From positions 806,001 to 870,000 of the forward strand of contig NW_024104358.1 of NCBI RefSeq assembly GCF_003945595.2: 64,000 bases of DNA, in the 5' to 3' direction. Source of the stretch: Pipra filicauda (taxonomy: Eukaryota > Chordata > Aves > Passeriformes > Pipridae). The notes under the pieces were generated by a model. The model did not search any database, was not told where the DNA came from, and saw only the letters and a list, made by a program, of their open reading frames with translations. The position numbers were made by a program, and so were the translations under genes. Positions 11,001 to 22,545 of this stretch are shown here, piece after piece; the stretch's first letter is position 1; each line of letters opens with the position of its first letter.

Positions 11001-13500
11001 ACTTGAAATAACTTTTCCAACCCCTTTGGTAAATGAGTTCTGGAAGCTGCTTTAAATCTCGTCCAGGAGCAGAAATTGTAATAATTTAACTTAAATGCTT
11101 TTAAAACCAAGTCAACCTGGTACAAAACTCTCTATGAGCATTTAGGAAGAAACAAGTTCACTTTGAGCTTTTCTTCATCAATTAATGCTGTCATCAGATA
11201 TGCTGTTCTGGGAAAGCCTGGTTTCTAGCCCCTGCTGCTCAGCCCTGCCTCTTGCCAAAGACCATCCCCTCACCAGCTTTGCCACACAAAAATACTGCTT
11301 TTCACCTAGTCCTAACAGCAGGAGCCAGGTGAGCAAACCCTCCCATTCAAGGAGTCACAGCTGATCTGGAATATTGTGCTGGAGCAGAGTGAGGAGAGGC
11401 TGTTCCATGCAGTTTTACTGCCAGACCTCAACAGAGCAGAGGAAAGCCTGCACAAGCAGCCATGGTGGGTTGAGGTTGGTGACTTGAGCCAGTTCTGCTA
11501 CGGTCACATCAGCGAGCTGGGCACTGCACCTTTGGTCATCTGGTCCTGTGCCCACCACTCACCACTGCAGTTAACCCAGCCCGGGTGGGTTACAGCAGTG
11601 GCTCCATGTGCCCTTTGCACCAGTTCAAACAGATCAATCAGGTTCAGAGCAACTTCCCAAAAGCCCTAAATTATGTAAGCAATACAGTGCAATCAAAAAA
11701 AAAAAGGAAAAAAGGAAATACTGGTATTGAACTCACTCACCAGAGGACTGATTTCTCGACTGGCACAAAAAGGTTTTGAAGCACATGTGTATTTCAGCCT
11801 CCATACTTATAACCCTTGGGAAGACCATTAGGCAAATTCTGACCTCATCCAGTCCTCGTCTTGCCATGAGTTCCTCTGCAGTTCACCTGCCTCGTTCCCT
11901 GCACAACCCTCAGCTGCTGGTTTGATACACTGTAGTGTGTTTAGCTCTCGCTTCCTCTGTTGCAATGGATGTCTAATCCGTCTCCTGTAAATTCACCGTT
12001 CTCTGGTGGCAGGTCAGCAGGTTGGGGTTTGCATGAGGCATCCCGTGCCATGGGCACGGTGCAGAGCCTCTAGGCCTTCCAAAACCTAGTTGATGACAGC
12101 AGGGAGAGGAGCAGTTGTGTGACCATGCTGCTGCAGTCAGCATCCAGATTTTGCACCAGGGGAGGTAGATGCTTTGCCTGTGGGTAAAAGCAGTAGGTTC
12201 ACCATGAAGTGCCTCTCCATAGGTGGTGTGCTGATTTCACCCCTGGCAAACAGCATTAATATAATACATCAAAGCTGGCTGCACTAATAGCAAACCAAGG
12301 GAAAGGATTTGCTATACATGCTAGCTACTTTTCAAATGCAAATGTCTGTTTTAAATCAGATTAAGACAGAAGGAAGCCTAGAGAATGCCAATAATTAATA
12401 CATGATAAAGGAATAAACATCCAGGGCATCAAAAGATAAAATGCAATCACAAAGATGAAAGTAATCCATCCTCTCCACGCAGCCTGCTCTGCTGCATGGA
12501 GTAAGTGGGTGTGAGTCCACATCCCCATTTCCATAGGTAGGTGGTGACTGTAAACCCAAAGCATCTGCTGAGGAAATAAGAAGACTCCTTAAGCTTAGCC
12601 AGAGAAGTGGAGAATCCTTGTGCTAGGCTGGGCTGACCTCAGCTCCCCAGGGTCCCCAGGTTCTGTGAGCCATGCTGCTGTGGAGAGGGAACCCTTAGCA
12701 GTCACTTCTATTCACTGTCATGACCTCAGTCCCTTCAGGGTGTGCACAACTGGCTTCTGTGGCGTTAAACCAGTGAGATAGGTGGTGTTTGGGATCCCCA
12801 CTAAGCCTTGAGTGGTCCTCAGAAATATTTTGCCCTGGGTTCCTTTGTCCTTTTTCACACTTGAAAAGCATACCAACCTCTCCTCTCTCCTCTCAGTTCC
12901 CCAGACCTCCACATTGATTTACAGTTGGGGTTACAGCAGGACACATCTCCTCAACATTCAGTCTTAAAAGAAGAGAAATAGGAAACTTGAGGGAAAGTGG
13001 TAACAGAATCTAACCCCCTTTCATACTTTTTTCAATTCACATGGTGCTGGCATTGGACCCTGGCAGTGCCCTGTGCTTCCCTCTTCAACTGTTATTGGAA
13101 CAGCAGCACTTACTCTGGCTTTGCTAAGCTCGCACAGGGCACCAGACTGTATCAGGCTTTGCATTTCAATGGTATCAGAGTTAAGCAGGCCCAACTGGCC
13201 CACAGTCCATACATTGAGTGAGCTTCACTGAAGGCAGATAGACATCACTGTTAATGTTTGGAAGCTGCTGTTTGGCAGTGAGCTCAGAGATGAGCTGCAA
13301 CAGAGAAGTCCTGTGGCTGCTGGTTTCAGTGACTGGTCTGTGTACCAGTCCCTGGATTTGGAGAGTACTTATCTCATCAAGTGGTTCTTTATTTTCAGCC
13401 CTAGATACTAGAAAAGAAACAGGTGTCTTCCCAGACCTCTTAAGAGTTGTGTTGCTGACATAAATGTTTGCAAAGCCCCCAATACACAGGGCTTAAAAGT
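5051..13500. other. Upstream flank of EXT1, no gene recognised
   Basis: Ordinary intermediate-GC vertebrate DNA. There is a C10-T10 homopolymer junction at 7550-7569 and small A-rich or purine-rich patches near 8385-8415 and 11694-11720. A compact stretch at about 7690-7830 is rich in TAAT, GATA and SOX-like words and may be a regulatory element. No CR1, LTR or exon could be supported. Open frames up to about 140 codons (for example near 9130-9595 and 10259-10681) lack homology I can recognise. Confidence 0.6.
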
Positions 13501-13511
13501 CAAATCATGAA

Positions 13512-13762
13512 ACCACAGAATCGTAGAATCATAGAATCAACTGGGTTGGAAAAGACCTCTGAGATCATCAAGTCCAATCCTTGATCCAACACCGCCATGG
13601 TTACCAGACCATGCCACATCCAGTATCATCTTAAAAACCTCCAGAGACTGTGAATCCATCACCTCCCTGGGCAGCCCATTCCAATGTCTGATTACTTCCT
13701 CTGTAAAAAATTTCTTCCTAATATCCAACCTAAACCTCCCCTGGTAGAGCTTAAGATCGTGC
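13512..13762 (-). mobile_element. CR1 LINE 3' fragment
   Basis: It begins on the plus strand with overlapping copies of the CR1 terminal word (AGAATCGTAGAATCATAGAATC). This is followed by the conserved CR1 3' region: TTGGAAAAGACCTCTGAGAT, then CCAACCTAAACCTCCCCTGG. The element's sense strand is minus. It is a 5'-truncated copy of about 250 bp and abuts a second CR1 on its right. Confidence 0.93.
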
Positions 13763-13980
13763 CATCTTGGTTTGGGATGGAAGGGACCTTCAACAAATAT
13801 CTAGTCCAAGCCCATGCCCAGGGGGGGCGGGTCACCTTGCACTAGATCAGGTTGCTCGAAAGCTCAAAGCCCCATCCAAACTGACCTTAAACATTTCCAG
13901 GGATGGAGCATCACAACTTCTCCGGGCAACTACTTCCATTATCTCACCACCCTCACAGTAAAGACTTTCTTCACAATATC
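13763..13980 (-). mobile_element. CR1 LINE, 3' part (split by LTR insertion)
   Basis: CR1 3' sequence (GGGATGGAAGGGACCTTCAA, later TTCCAGGGATGGAGCATCAC and CTCACAGTAAAGACTTTCTT) that stops abruptly at ATATC. The same element resumes at 15365, after the LTR. The left terminal octamer repeats are lost where it meets the neighbouring CR1. Confidence 0.9.
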
Positions 13981-15364
13981 TGTATTGGGTTTGTGTCGCA
14001 AGACTCTGGGAGCAGGGAGGCTATAGAGGTGGCTTCTCTGAGAAGCTGCTAGAAGCTCTCCCATGTCTGTCAGAGCCAATGCCAGACAACTCCAGGATGG
14101 ACCTGCCACTAGCCAAGGCCAAGCCCATGAGCCTTTGTGATAACATATTTTTGAAGGGCAACAAAAAGTTATTGCACAGAAGTAACTACAGCCAGAGAAG
14201 AGAGGAGTGAGAATACATGAGAGAAACAGCCCTGCAGACACCAGGTCAGTAAAAAGAGGAGGGGAGGAGATGCTCCAGGTGCCGGAGCAGAGATTCTCCT
14301 GCAGCTTGTGGTGCAGACCATGTTCAGGCAGGTTGTACCCCTGCAGCCCATGGAGGTCCATGAGGGTGCAGAGATCTACCTACCTCCCTGAGGAGGAAGG
14401 AGTGCCAGAAAAAACGTGTGATGAACTGACCATAACTCCCAACTCCCATCTCCCTGCACTGCTGGGGGGAAAGAGGTAGAGAATGGGGAATAAAGTTAAG
14501 CCCAAGAAGTGTGGGGGGGAAGTTTTTTAAGAACTGGTTTACTTCTCATTATCCTGCCTGGATTTTGATTGGTAATAAATTCAACTAATTTTCCCCAAGT
14601 TGAGTCTGTTTTGCCCATGATAGTACTTGCTGAGTGATCTCTCCCTGTTCTTATTTCACAGAATCACAGAATCACAGAATATACCGAGTTGGAAAGGACC
14701 CACAAGGATCATCAAGTCCAACTCCTGGCCCTGCACAGGACCATCCCCAAGAGTCACACCAAGTGCCTGAGAGTATCATCCAAATGCTTCTTGAACTCTG
14801 TCAGGCTTGGTGCTGTGACCACTTCCCCGGGGAGCCTGTTCCAGTGCCCAACCACTGCCTGGATGAAGAACCCTTTTATAATATCCAACCTAAACCTCCC
14901 CTGACACAACTTCAGGCCCTTCCTTCAGGTCCTGTCACTGGTCACCACAGAGAAGAGATCGGTGTCTACCCCTTTTCTTTCCCTCATGAGGAAGTTGTAA
15001 CTGCAATGAGGTTTCCCCTCAGTCTCCTCTTCTCCAGGCTGAACAGACCAAGTGCCCTCAGCTGCTCCTCATACAGCTTCCCCTCAAGTCCCTTCACCAC
15101 CTCATTGTCCTCCTTTAAACACTCTCTAAGAGCTTAATATCTTTCTTATATTGTGATGACCAAAACTTCACACAATACTCAAGGTGAGGCTGCCCCAGTG
15201 CAGAGCAGAGCAGGTCAATCCCCTCCCTTGACTGGCTGGCAATGCTTTGCCTGATGCAACCCATGAGCCTTTTATTATATTTTCTCTCCCCTGTCTGAGG
15301 GAGGAGGAGAATCATAGGGCAGCTTTGGTGGGCACCCAGCAACCAGCCCGAGTCAAATCACCAT
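13981..15364 (+). mobile_element. Solo LTR of an endogenous retrovirus, with nested CR1
   Basis: Starts TGTATTGGGTTTGTGT and, after an internal CR1 (14658-15258), resumes at ACCCATGAGCC and ends near TCACCAT. It is flanked by the 5-bp duplication ATATC (13976-13980 and 15365-15369). Without the nested CR1 it is about 780 bp. AATAAA at 14489-14494 suits a plus-oriented LTR. Internal purine-rich words such as GGAGGAGATGCTCCAGGTGC are shared with the copy at 21.25 kb. CR1 sequence on both sides shows that only an LTR remains at this site, with no internal proviral genes. The family name cannot be confirmed without a repeat library; I recall closely similar LTRs as abundant in passerines. Confidence 0.85.
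14658..15258 (-). mobile_element. Younger CR1 LINE nested in the LTR
   Basis: Begins with tandem CAGAATCACAGAATCACAGA and continues into ACCGAGTTGGAAAGGACCCA, GAGTCACACCAAGTGCCTGA and the usual CR1 3' ORF2/UTR sequence, ending at GCCTGATGCA. It is the same subfamily as the copy at 25.6 kb. The LTR text before and after it is contiguous, so this copy inserted after the LTR. Confidence 0.93.
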
Positions 15365-15805
15365 ATATCTAATCTAAATCTACCAATTTTTCAGTTTAAA
15401 ATCATTACCCCTTGTTCTGTCACTATAGGCCCTGGTAAAAAGTCTCTGTCTTTCTTATGAAACTCCTTTAGGTACTGGAAGGCTGCTGAAAGGTCTCCCT
15501 GGAGCCTTCTCTTCTCCAGGCTGGACAGCCCAACTCTCTCATCCTGTCTTCAAAGGAGAGGTGCACCACCCCTCTGTTCATCTTCATGGCTCTCCTCTGT
15601 ACTTTCTCCAACAGGTCCATGCCTTTCTGTTACTTGAGATCTCAGAGCTGGATGCAGTGCTCCATGTGAGGTCTTATAAGAGCAGGATAGAAAGGGAGCA
15701 TCACCTCCTACATCACCTGATGGCCACACTTCTTATGTAGCCCAGGATATGATTTACTTGGCACACTTTCCCAGCTTGTAATCACTGCAAATAATTACAT
15801 GCTGA
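15365..15805 (-). mobile_element. CR1 LINE, 5' part of the split element
   Basis: Starts ATATCTAATCTAAATCTACC, the CR1 text expected directly after the point where 13763-13980 stops. It continues through CTGGAGCCTTCTCTTCTCCA and CAACAGGTCCATGCCTTTCT to about CTTGTAATCACTGC. It shows that the LTR entered an existing CR1. Confidence 0.9.
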
Positions 15806-16171
15806 AGAATAAGGATATTCTGGGGTCCTCTTTCACATTATGAACTTCATATGGACAAGACCCTCTCGCTGGGCCTTGGAAGCGAGAAAAATAAACTGAA
15901 GAAATCATGCGCTTCCCACAAACCTCTTTTATGTTTCTCTTTCTTTCTCATCTTCATTCAGACCCCATGTTGGGCTGAAAGCAGCCCCAGGCACGACCAC
16001 AGTGTGGACAGATGGACAGTGTGAGCAGCTGGCCCTTCCCACCTGACACAGCAGGGATGGAGGTTACTGCCTCCATCACCCGCTGATAGATCTGTGCTTG
16101 CTGCCAGCAGAAGCAAAGGCAGTTCCAGTCATTTTGGGAGAAAAGCCCACTGTAGCCTAGAGTGGCCATGC

Positions 16172-16880
16172 CATCATGGAACTGGAGAATCATTTAGGTT
16201 GGAAAAGACCTCTAAGATCATCAAGTCCCACTGTTAACTGAGCACTGACAAGTTCACCACTAAACCATGTCCCTAAGTGCCACATCTACACGTGTTTCAA
16301 ATACCACTTTCTTAGGTAGCCTGTTCCAATGCTTGACAGACCTTTCAGTGAAGAAATTTTTCCTAATATCCAATCTAAACCTCCCCTGGCACAACTTGAG
16401 GCTATTTCCTCTTGTCCTGTCACTTTTCACTTGGGAGAAGGTGGTTGTAGAGAGCGATACGGTTACCCCCGAGCCTTCTCTTCTCCAGGATGAACAGATC
16501 AAGTGACCTGAGCCGCTCCTTATAAGACTTGTGCTCCAGACCCTTCACCAGCTTCTTTGCCCTTCTCTGGACATGCTTCAGCACCTCAATGTCCTTCTTG
16601 TAATGAGCGGCCTAAAACTGAACCCAGGATTTGAGGTGCAGCCTCACCAGTGCAGAATACAGGGGGACAATCACTGCCCTGGTCCTGATGGTCACAGTAT
16701 TTCTGATACAAGTCAAGATGCCATTGGACTTCTTGGCTACCTAGGCTGTCTCATTCTCAGTTGCTATCAAACATCATTCACCGTCCTTTCCCACTGGACA
16801 GCTTTCCAGCTACTCTGTCCCAAGCCTGGAGTATTGCATGGGGTTGTTGTGACCCAAGTGCATCACCACACTGCTGCAAG
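16172..16880 (-). mobile_element. CR1 LINE fragment
   Basis: Degraded terminal words (ACTGGAGAATCATTTAGGTT) are followed by GGAAAAGACCTCTAAGATCA, AATATCCAATCTAAACCTCC and CTTCTCTTCTCCAGGATGAA, then a longer upstream part including CAAGCCTGGAGTATTGCATG. About 700 bp, truncated at its 5' end, sense on minus. The 79-80 codon open frames at 16260-16506 on both strands are part of this element. Confidence 0.9.
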
Positions 16881-17099
16881 GGCCCATGCTTTCCTGCACT
16901 AGGGGTACATCACCATTATTATCTTACCTTAGAGCATCCTCCAGGTACCTCCTGGAGGTCCCTCCAGTGCAAATGGAAATCCTTACAGCACAGGCTGGGC
17001 CTTTCACAGCTGTGGAAGAAGCAGGTTCCCAAAGCTGAGGTCTCTCACTGACTGGGCTTTACGCTGAGCTCCATAAATTCAGCAATCATTGCTGGCATA

Positions 17100-17186
17100 A
17101 AAATCAGAGAATCACAGAATGATTGAGGTTGAAAAGGGTCTCTAGAGGGCATCTGGTCCAGGCCTCCCCCTCAAGCAGAGTCATCT
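17100..17186 (-). mobile_element. Short CR1 3' end fragment
   Basis: AGAGAATCACAGAATGATTG followed by AGGTTGAAAAGGGTCTCTAG and a brief GTCCAGGCCTCCCCCTCAAG tail. Only the last ~90 bp of a CR1 remains. Confidence 0.8.
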
Positions 17187-17309
17187 ATAGACGATAAAGT
17201 AAGAGAGATGCAGTCAGTGCCTGTGGTGGTTGGGCTCTTAACCACAGGTAATGACAAAAATTCAGCCAACCCTCACTGGCTGATACTCTTCCATCCAACT
17301 AGTGGGATC

Positions 17310-17760
17310 AATCAGAGGGACTGAACAACAACCAACAAATCCTTGCCCAGCCCTTCCTCACTGCAGAGGACCCTGGCAAGTATGCAGATCCAGATGTGAT
17401 GCTACCATCTCTGCTCTCCAGGTTGCATGAAGAGGAGATGCCAGGGCCATCAGTAGCGCTGATGTAACAGCACGTTCCTGCCTTTCTCCCAGCAACTTTG
17501 TCCTGCAGAGGCCAGTGAAGCAGCCAGCAATGCCTGCAATCATCAGTTATCCTTTGGAAGACAAGCTGGACCAGCAGAGAGGACAGTCCTTTGGATTTCT
17601 GAGCAAGGAGAATATAGCCCCTGAACCAGTGGTTATTTAGGCTTGACCATACCCGTGTTGACAATATCAAAGCCTTCCAGCAGATTGCAGACATCAGCAT
17701 GGACTCTGATCTTTGGCTGCTTCCCAGAGAAAATTATTAATCACTTTGACAAGCACTATC
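17310..17760. other. Region open in overlapping frames, possible decayed coding or repeat sequence
   Basis: On the plus strand, successive open stretches in different frames read NNNQQILAQPFLTAEDPGKY, then LQRPVKQPAMPAIISYPLED, then TRVDNIKAFQQIADISMDSD. This pattern would suit a frameshifted pseudogene. The minus strand also carries a 130-codon frame. No family is recognised for either strand. Confidence 0.2.
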
Positions 17761-18031
17761 CTAAGCAAGTAAGCAAGTCTAAACAAGTAGTGCTCCAGCG
17801 TCGGGATTACAGGTAGTATTAAAGCTGTGAAAGGTCTGAATTTCCATCTTGGCCTCGGGACCCCAATGGTTTGATCTGAATAATGAATGTAATCACAGTG
17901 ATCAAATATTGTAGAAATGCTTACCAGCCTAGGTCAAAGGGACGTCTGAGATGGAAATTACCCAGGGGTGGTGCTGAGGCAAACGCTGCTTCTAATACCT
18001 GCATATACTCACAGTTACAGGAACCAGGAGA

Positions 18032-18073
18032 GGTGTAGATGATTACCTACACCAAAAGGTGTAGGTGATTACC
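18032..18073. repeat. 26-bp-spaced direct repeat that forms a hairpin
   Basis: GGTGTAGATGATTACC (18032-18047) recurs with one change at 18058-18073. Between them ACCTACACC, AAAA, GGTGTAGGT (18045-18066) makes a perfect 9-bp stem with a 4-nt loop. This fits a small local duplication. Confidence 0.8.
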
Positions 18074-18564
18074 ATGTGCTGGACTGCATTACGTGCAAAC
18101 CTTTACCTGTGCATGTGTGGGAGAAAATGACCTTTTGAGATCTGCTGCCACTTTTCCCTTGATTTCAACAGGACTAAAATCGCACTTTGACAATTCCACC
18201 AAGGACTAAACTGCTGCAAGAAGCAGCCAACCCCACTCCCTGCTGGCCTTGCTGTTGAAGCCTATATGGCTTCACAAGACATTCTAGTCTTAAACACCAG
18301 CATTTATCAATTCTAATACTATTAAGAAAGTAGGGCTTTCTTTAGTGGGGAAAGAAACCAGCAGATTCTGGTGAATTTGGGGATCTAACTTCACAAGCAA
18401 TGAACTTTTCCTCTTTTTCCTGTAATTTTCATGACTGGCGATAACGAGCTGAATTTCACAGCATTTTAAGTTCTGATTGGGCTTTCATCACAGGCAAAGG
18501 TGATATTTGCAGGTTGAAGTACAGCCTTTATTTACTTTAGTGACACATCTCCCAGCAGCTTCAA

Positions 18565-18753
18565 CTAGGAAAGAGTTTTGTCCTTGCTGTCTTTCACTGG
18601 CAGGAGTTTTGTTCCCACAGTCAAGTCAATAACCTTCCCATTCACCTCTGTCCCCACAGCGTGTTTTGCGGCAGCATCCTTGCTTTGCTTCCCCTCATAA
18701 ACAACCGTTTGTTTCAAGTTGATTTCTGCTCTAAACAATATTTCTTCTTGCAA
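18565..18753 (-). other. Unidentified 62-codon open frame with nearby poly(A) signal
   Basis: The frame lacks an ATG start (it opens at TTG just after a stop and AAG ATT AAA). It encodes a K/E/D/V/T-rich peptide including KQTVVYEGKQSKDAAAKHAV and GTEVNGKVIDLTVGTKLLPV, ending TAG. AATAAA follows 33 bases after the stop (complement of 18527-18532). It could be a terminal exon, a 5'-truncated retrocopy or chance. I do not recognise the family, and no good splice acceptor lies at the 5' edge. Confidence 0.22.
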
Positions 18754-21250
18754 CTTAATTTTTATTTATTGCCTAAAATTCCAGATTAAATGCCATCTCC
18801 TAGCAACTGATATATTTTTGTCCCTAGTCTGCTAATTTTCAGTGTTTGGATATTGCTCTCCATTCATTTTGCTGTCTCAGACAGAAAACACTAGTTTCCA
18901 GATACCTAGTGGTATGTTCATTTGTTAAACTTCTAAACAGTTGAGTCAGCTAAACAGTTAACTTTATATCCACCCGTTAGTTGACTTGATAGATGTGCTC
19001 CAGAGATAACAAAAGAAGTACACAGTGTCATCTTCCTGTTCAGTGCATCTTTAGAAAAGAGTGACATGGGGCAGGATCTGCCTTGACAGGGGTGCCTCAC
19101 CTGAGACGTTTTGTGATGGGGCTCCTTTTCCCACTGTGCACACCCTTGACATGTTAAAGAAACACTGAGAAATAAACTTACTACCTCTGCAGATGAACCA
19201 TGTGTCCTCCCAACAAGCCATGGCAAAAGCCCACATTGGCTCTCAAGAGGAGGACAGGGCTGAGTTATGCCCACGGTGAACCTTATATGGACCTCACAAT
19301 AAAAATGAGCCATTGTTTTGGCTATTCAGCTCAGATTCTGCAATGCGGCTTTTAAACACGTGTGTTGAGAGACACTTGCCGCTTTTATCTTTGTTGGTAG
19401 TATGGCAAGAGTTCAGCATACTTCAGAGAAGGGTTCATGCACCAGTCCAGGTATCTCATTGAAAGTTCTCAAAATTTTTAGGAACTTGTCTATGAACTTG
19501 GGTTCAAGAAGCATTAGTAAGTAGGCTTCATCTGTGTTTTATTAACTTTAGTAAATTACAGTCTCTATCTGACCTTCCTCTGATGGTCAACAGAGCGAAA
19601 TGGCAGCTTTTAGGATGCCCTTCGGCGTAGCAGCTGCCTGTTTTAGACTGGGATGGAGAACCCCCAAGTAGAACCTATAAACCGACATTGCAGGTGTTTA
19701 CTGCTGGTCACGTGGATCCACTGAAACAACAGGGCAAAATCCATCTTTAGACTCAGTTTCTTCTTGTGTCATTTTTCTATTCACGCAAACTTGACTTTAG
19801 CAATTTTTTCCTGTTTGCAATGGTTATAAATGGAATCTATGTGTAATAAAAGGTGCTGTCCACAAGCATAGAAGAACAACTGATAATTCATGACTTTTAT
19901 TTCTGTAACTTCTCACTTCCAGAATATCTATTTGACAAACTGTGAGTCATATACATTGGCTTGGACGGATATACTTAGCTCTGATTTGTACAGTGAGAAG
20001 TAAATAATCAGTGAATTAAATGAAAATATTCTCTGTGAATTACTGCCTCCCCTCTCTCCCTTCCTCCCCCTTCCGTTCCTTCTGCTTTAACTCACCAGTG
20101 TTCAAAGCCATGATGCCATTGCCTGACAACCTGAAAACATGACAGCATTTCATTCAGGACCACTAGCAGATACAAAGATTGAAGCTGCCCATGACTTTCT
20201 GGAAAAACAACATGGTGTCAGGACTAGTTACAAAGCAATGGGGCATTTAATTTTACATCTCTGCTAAAAAACATACTTCCCGCCCCAGGCTTCAACTCTG
20301 CTGGCTCAGAGAGATGGACACTTGCAACATGCTTTAATATCACTTTGTTTTCCTGCAGAAGCCTCTGCAAGGTACTGGTCAAAGCTCTGCTTTTGATAGA
20401 TGAGCCTCAAAGGGCAGATTTGCATCCTGCTAACTCTAAAATTCATAAAATATCTGTGCGAGGAAGGATGGATGTGTGCCAGTGGGCCCCTGACAGCTGA
20501 GTGCAACCATAGGTAGCTGTGATCACCCGATGAGAACATGAATTTTCTTGGATCTTGCTGAGCTGGTTGGGTCTTGCCTGCTACATGTGATGGTCTCATT
20601 AACACCTACTGACAGATGTTTTCCTCTCAGTTTGGCCAGAGGTGCCTGCTTGTCAATAAGCAATGCTGAGCAGAGACGTGTGTCAGCTTTTGGCAATTTT
20701 ATGCAGTTTGGCTCCAGAAGGATTAAACTCTGCTGTAACACAAAGTAAGGCAACCTTGTGCAATTGTGTAGAGCAGTATTAGATTAAAAAAATCTTTGCA
20801 CTGAGGCTTTGTAAAGTGGATATTTGTCAGTTTTCATAGAGCAGAAACAGCGAAGGCAGTAGATTGCTACTGTGCATCCTTTCTCCTCACTTACCTGTCA
20901 CCCCAGACGGAGCACCGCTCACACAAAGAAGGCAAGAAGCTCTTCTCTAAAAAGCAAAGTCTGGGATGAGCTTATCCATGGTCTGACTTTTCCTAGTGCA
21001 CAGCCTGCTCTCCTGCTATGGCACCTCCTGTCCCTTGCCTCAGCTCACCCTTGTTCACAGTTCCATGATGCTCGTCTCCTGCACTCAAGTATATCAAGCT
21101 GGATTCTTTTAGAAGGATGAGGAGCATTAAAATACAGGCTTTTTCTAGATGCAAACTGTACCACACTCTCTTAGAATGATACACAGGCATTTAATAATTC
21201 ACATGAATGATTTCTCCCTGCACAAGAATCCAGGTCAGTCACTGACACAC

Positions 21251-22000
21251 TGTATTGGGTTTGTGTGGCAAGGCACTACAGGGGTGGCTTCTGTGAGAAA
21301 CTGCCAGAAGCTTTCCCTATGTCTGACAGAGCCAACATGAGCTGGCTCTGAGATGGACCCAGTGCTGGCCAAGGCCAAGCCCAAGAGCCACAGTGGTAGC
21401 ATTTCTGGGATAACTTATTCAAGAAAGGGAAAAAATCCTGTTCAGTTCAGAATAAGAGCAGTGGAAGAGGACTGACACATAATATGTGTCACCTCTATAG
21501 ACATTAAGGTCAGTGAGGAAGGAGGGGGAGGAGGTGCTCCAGGCATCAGAGCAGAGATTCCTCTGCAGCCTGTAGTGCAGCCCATGGTGAGGCAGCTGTG
21601 CCCCTGCAGCCCACGGAGGTCCACAGGGGAGCAGAGATCCACCTACAACCCCTGGAGGAGCCCTCACTGGAGCAGGTGGATGCCCAAAGAAGGCTGGGGC
21701 CGTATGTGAAACCTGTGCTGGAGCAGGCTCCTGTGAGGACCTACAGATCCATGGGAGAGGAGCCTATGCTGGAGAAGGTTTGATGGCAGGACTTGTGACC
21801 CCCTAAGGGATCCACACTGGAGGAGTGTGTGAAGAACTGCAGCCCGTGGGAAGCACTCATGTTGGAGAAGTTCATGGAGAACTGTCTCCCATAGGAGGGA
21901 CGTCACATTGGAACAATGATGAGCCCCCCTCCTGAGGAGGAAGAAGCAGCAGAGACAATGTGTGATGAAATGACCACAACCCCCATTCCTCATCCCCCTT
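21251..22000 (+). mobile_element. Second LTR of the TGTATTGGG family, 3' truncated
   Basis: Starts TGTATTGGGTTTGTGTGGCA and tracks the 13,981 copy through GGTGGCTTCTGTGAGAAACT, GGCCAAGGCCAAGCCCAAGA and AATGTGTGATGAAATGACCA. It retains about 300 bp of internal repetitive sequence (repeated CTGGAGCAGG/CTGGAGAAGG-type words, 21,640-21,900) that the first copy lacks. It lacks the terminal portion that carries AATAAA. Differences between the copies are frequent, so both are old. The 61-codon plus frame at 21598-21783 lies within the repeat and is not a gene. Confidence 0.8.
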
Positions 22001-22469
22001 GATGGGTGCAAATGCTCCCAGAATATTTTTATTTAGCAGCACTGATGTAACTTAGGGTCCCTCCCCACAGACTGGTGCTATACCAGATGAGGCTTGTTCA
22101 GGAAAAAAAGAAGTGGGTAAAAAAAAGATAGCAAAGTGGGCCGTAAGAGGCAGGAATGAATGTGTAATGAAGAGGCAGAGGAGGAGACAAGGCTGTGGGG
22201 AATAGGAGATGCAGTGGTGGAAAGGCAAAAGGGAAAGCCAGCAAGGAGGCATAGGAATGGCAAATGATCTTTATAGCAGCAATTTGAATGGACATGTGCC
22301 AGGAAAGATTTAATTTGTCAGGGATAGAAGGAAGGATATTGTGGTAAGATGTGAGATGATGTGAAGTTTAGCCATGTGGATGGAGGGGAAGGCAGTCTTG
22401 GCTATGCTATGAAGGAAGAGTCTGGAAGGCTTCAGTGTGGCCTGGAAGTAACTGAGGGATGCCCTGTGG

Positions 22470-22545
22470 CCTCTGTTATGTACAAGGCCAGATTAGATGT
22501 TCTCAGTAGTCCCTCCTGAGTTTAGCATCTATAAATCTGTGAAAT
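22470..22545 (+). mobile_element. Ancient CR1/L3-like 3' end remnant
   Basis: AAGGCCAGATTAGATGTTCT, then AGTAGTCCCTCCTGAGTTTA and ATCTATAAATCTGTGAA resemble the 3' end of old amniote CR1 families, with an ATCTATGAATCTATGAA-type terminus. Heavily diverged. Confidence 0.5.

Larger units (their letters stand above)
17187..21250. other. Unique-looking intergenic DNA between CR1 and LTR copies
   Basis: No recognised gene. About 17310-17760 is open in overlapping frames on both strands, including a 130-codon minus frame. At 18565-18753 a 62-codon minus frame has a polypeptide-like composition, with AATAAA (complement of 18527-18532) 33 bases past its stop. A duplicated 16-mer forming a hairpin lies at 18032-18073. 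The rest shows nothing notable. Confidence 0.5.

Noticed and set aside
14634..15137. 167-codon plus frame (and the similar one at 25761-26105)
   Set aside because: Antisense translation of CR1 3' sequence; the same words recur in both CR1 copies.
13981..22000. The two same-orientation LTRs 7.3 kb apart as ends of one provirus
   Set aside because: The first LTR has matching ATATC duplications and CR1 continuing on both sides, so it is a solo LTR; the intervening DNA holds CR1 copies and no gag, pol or env.
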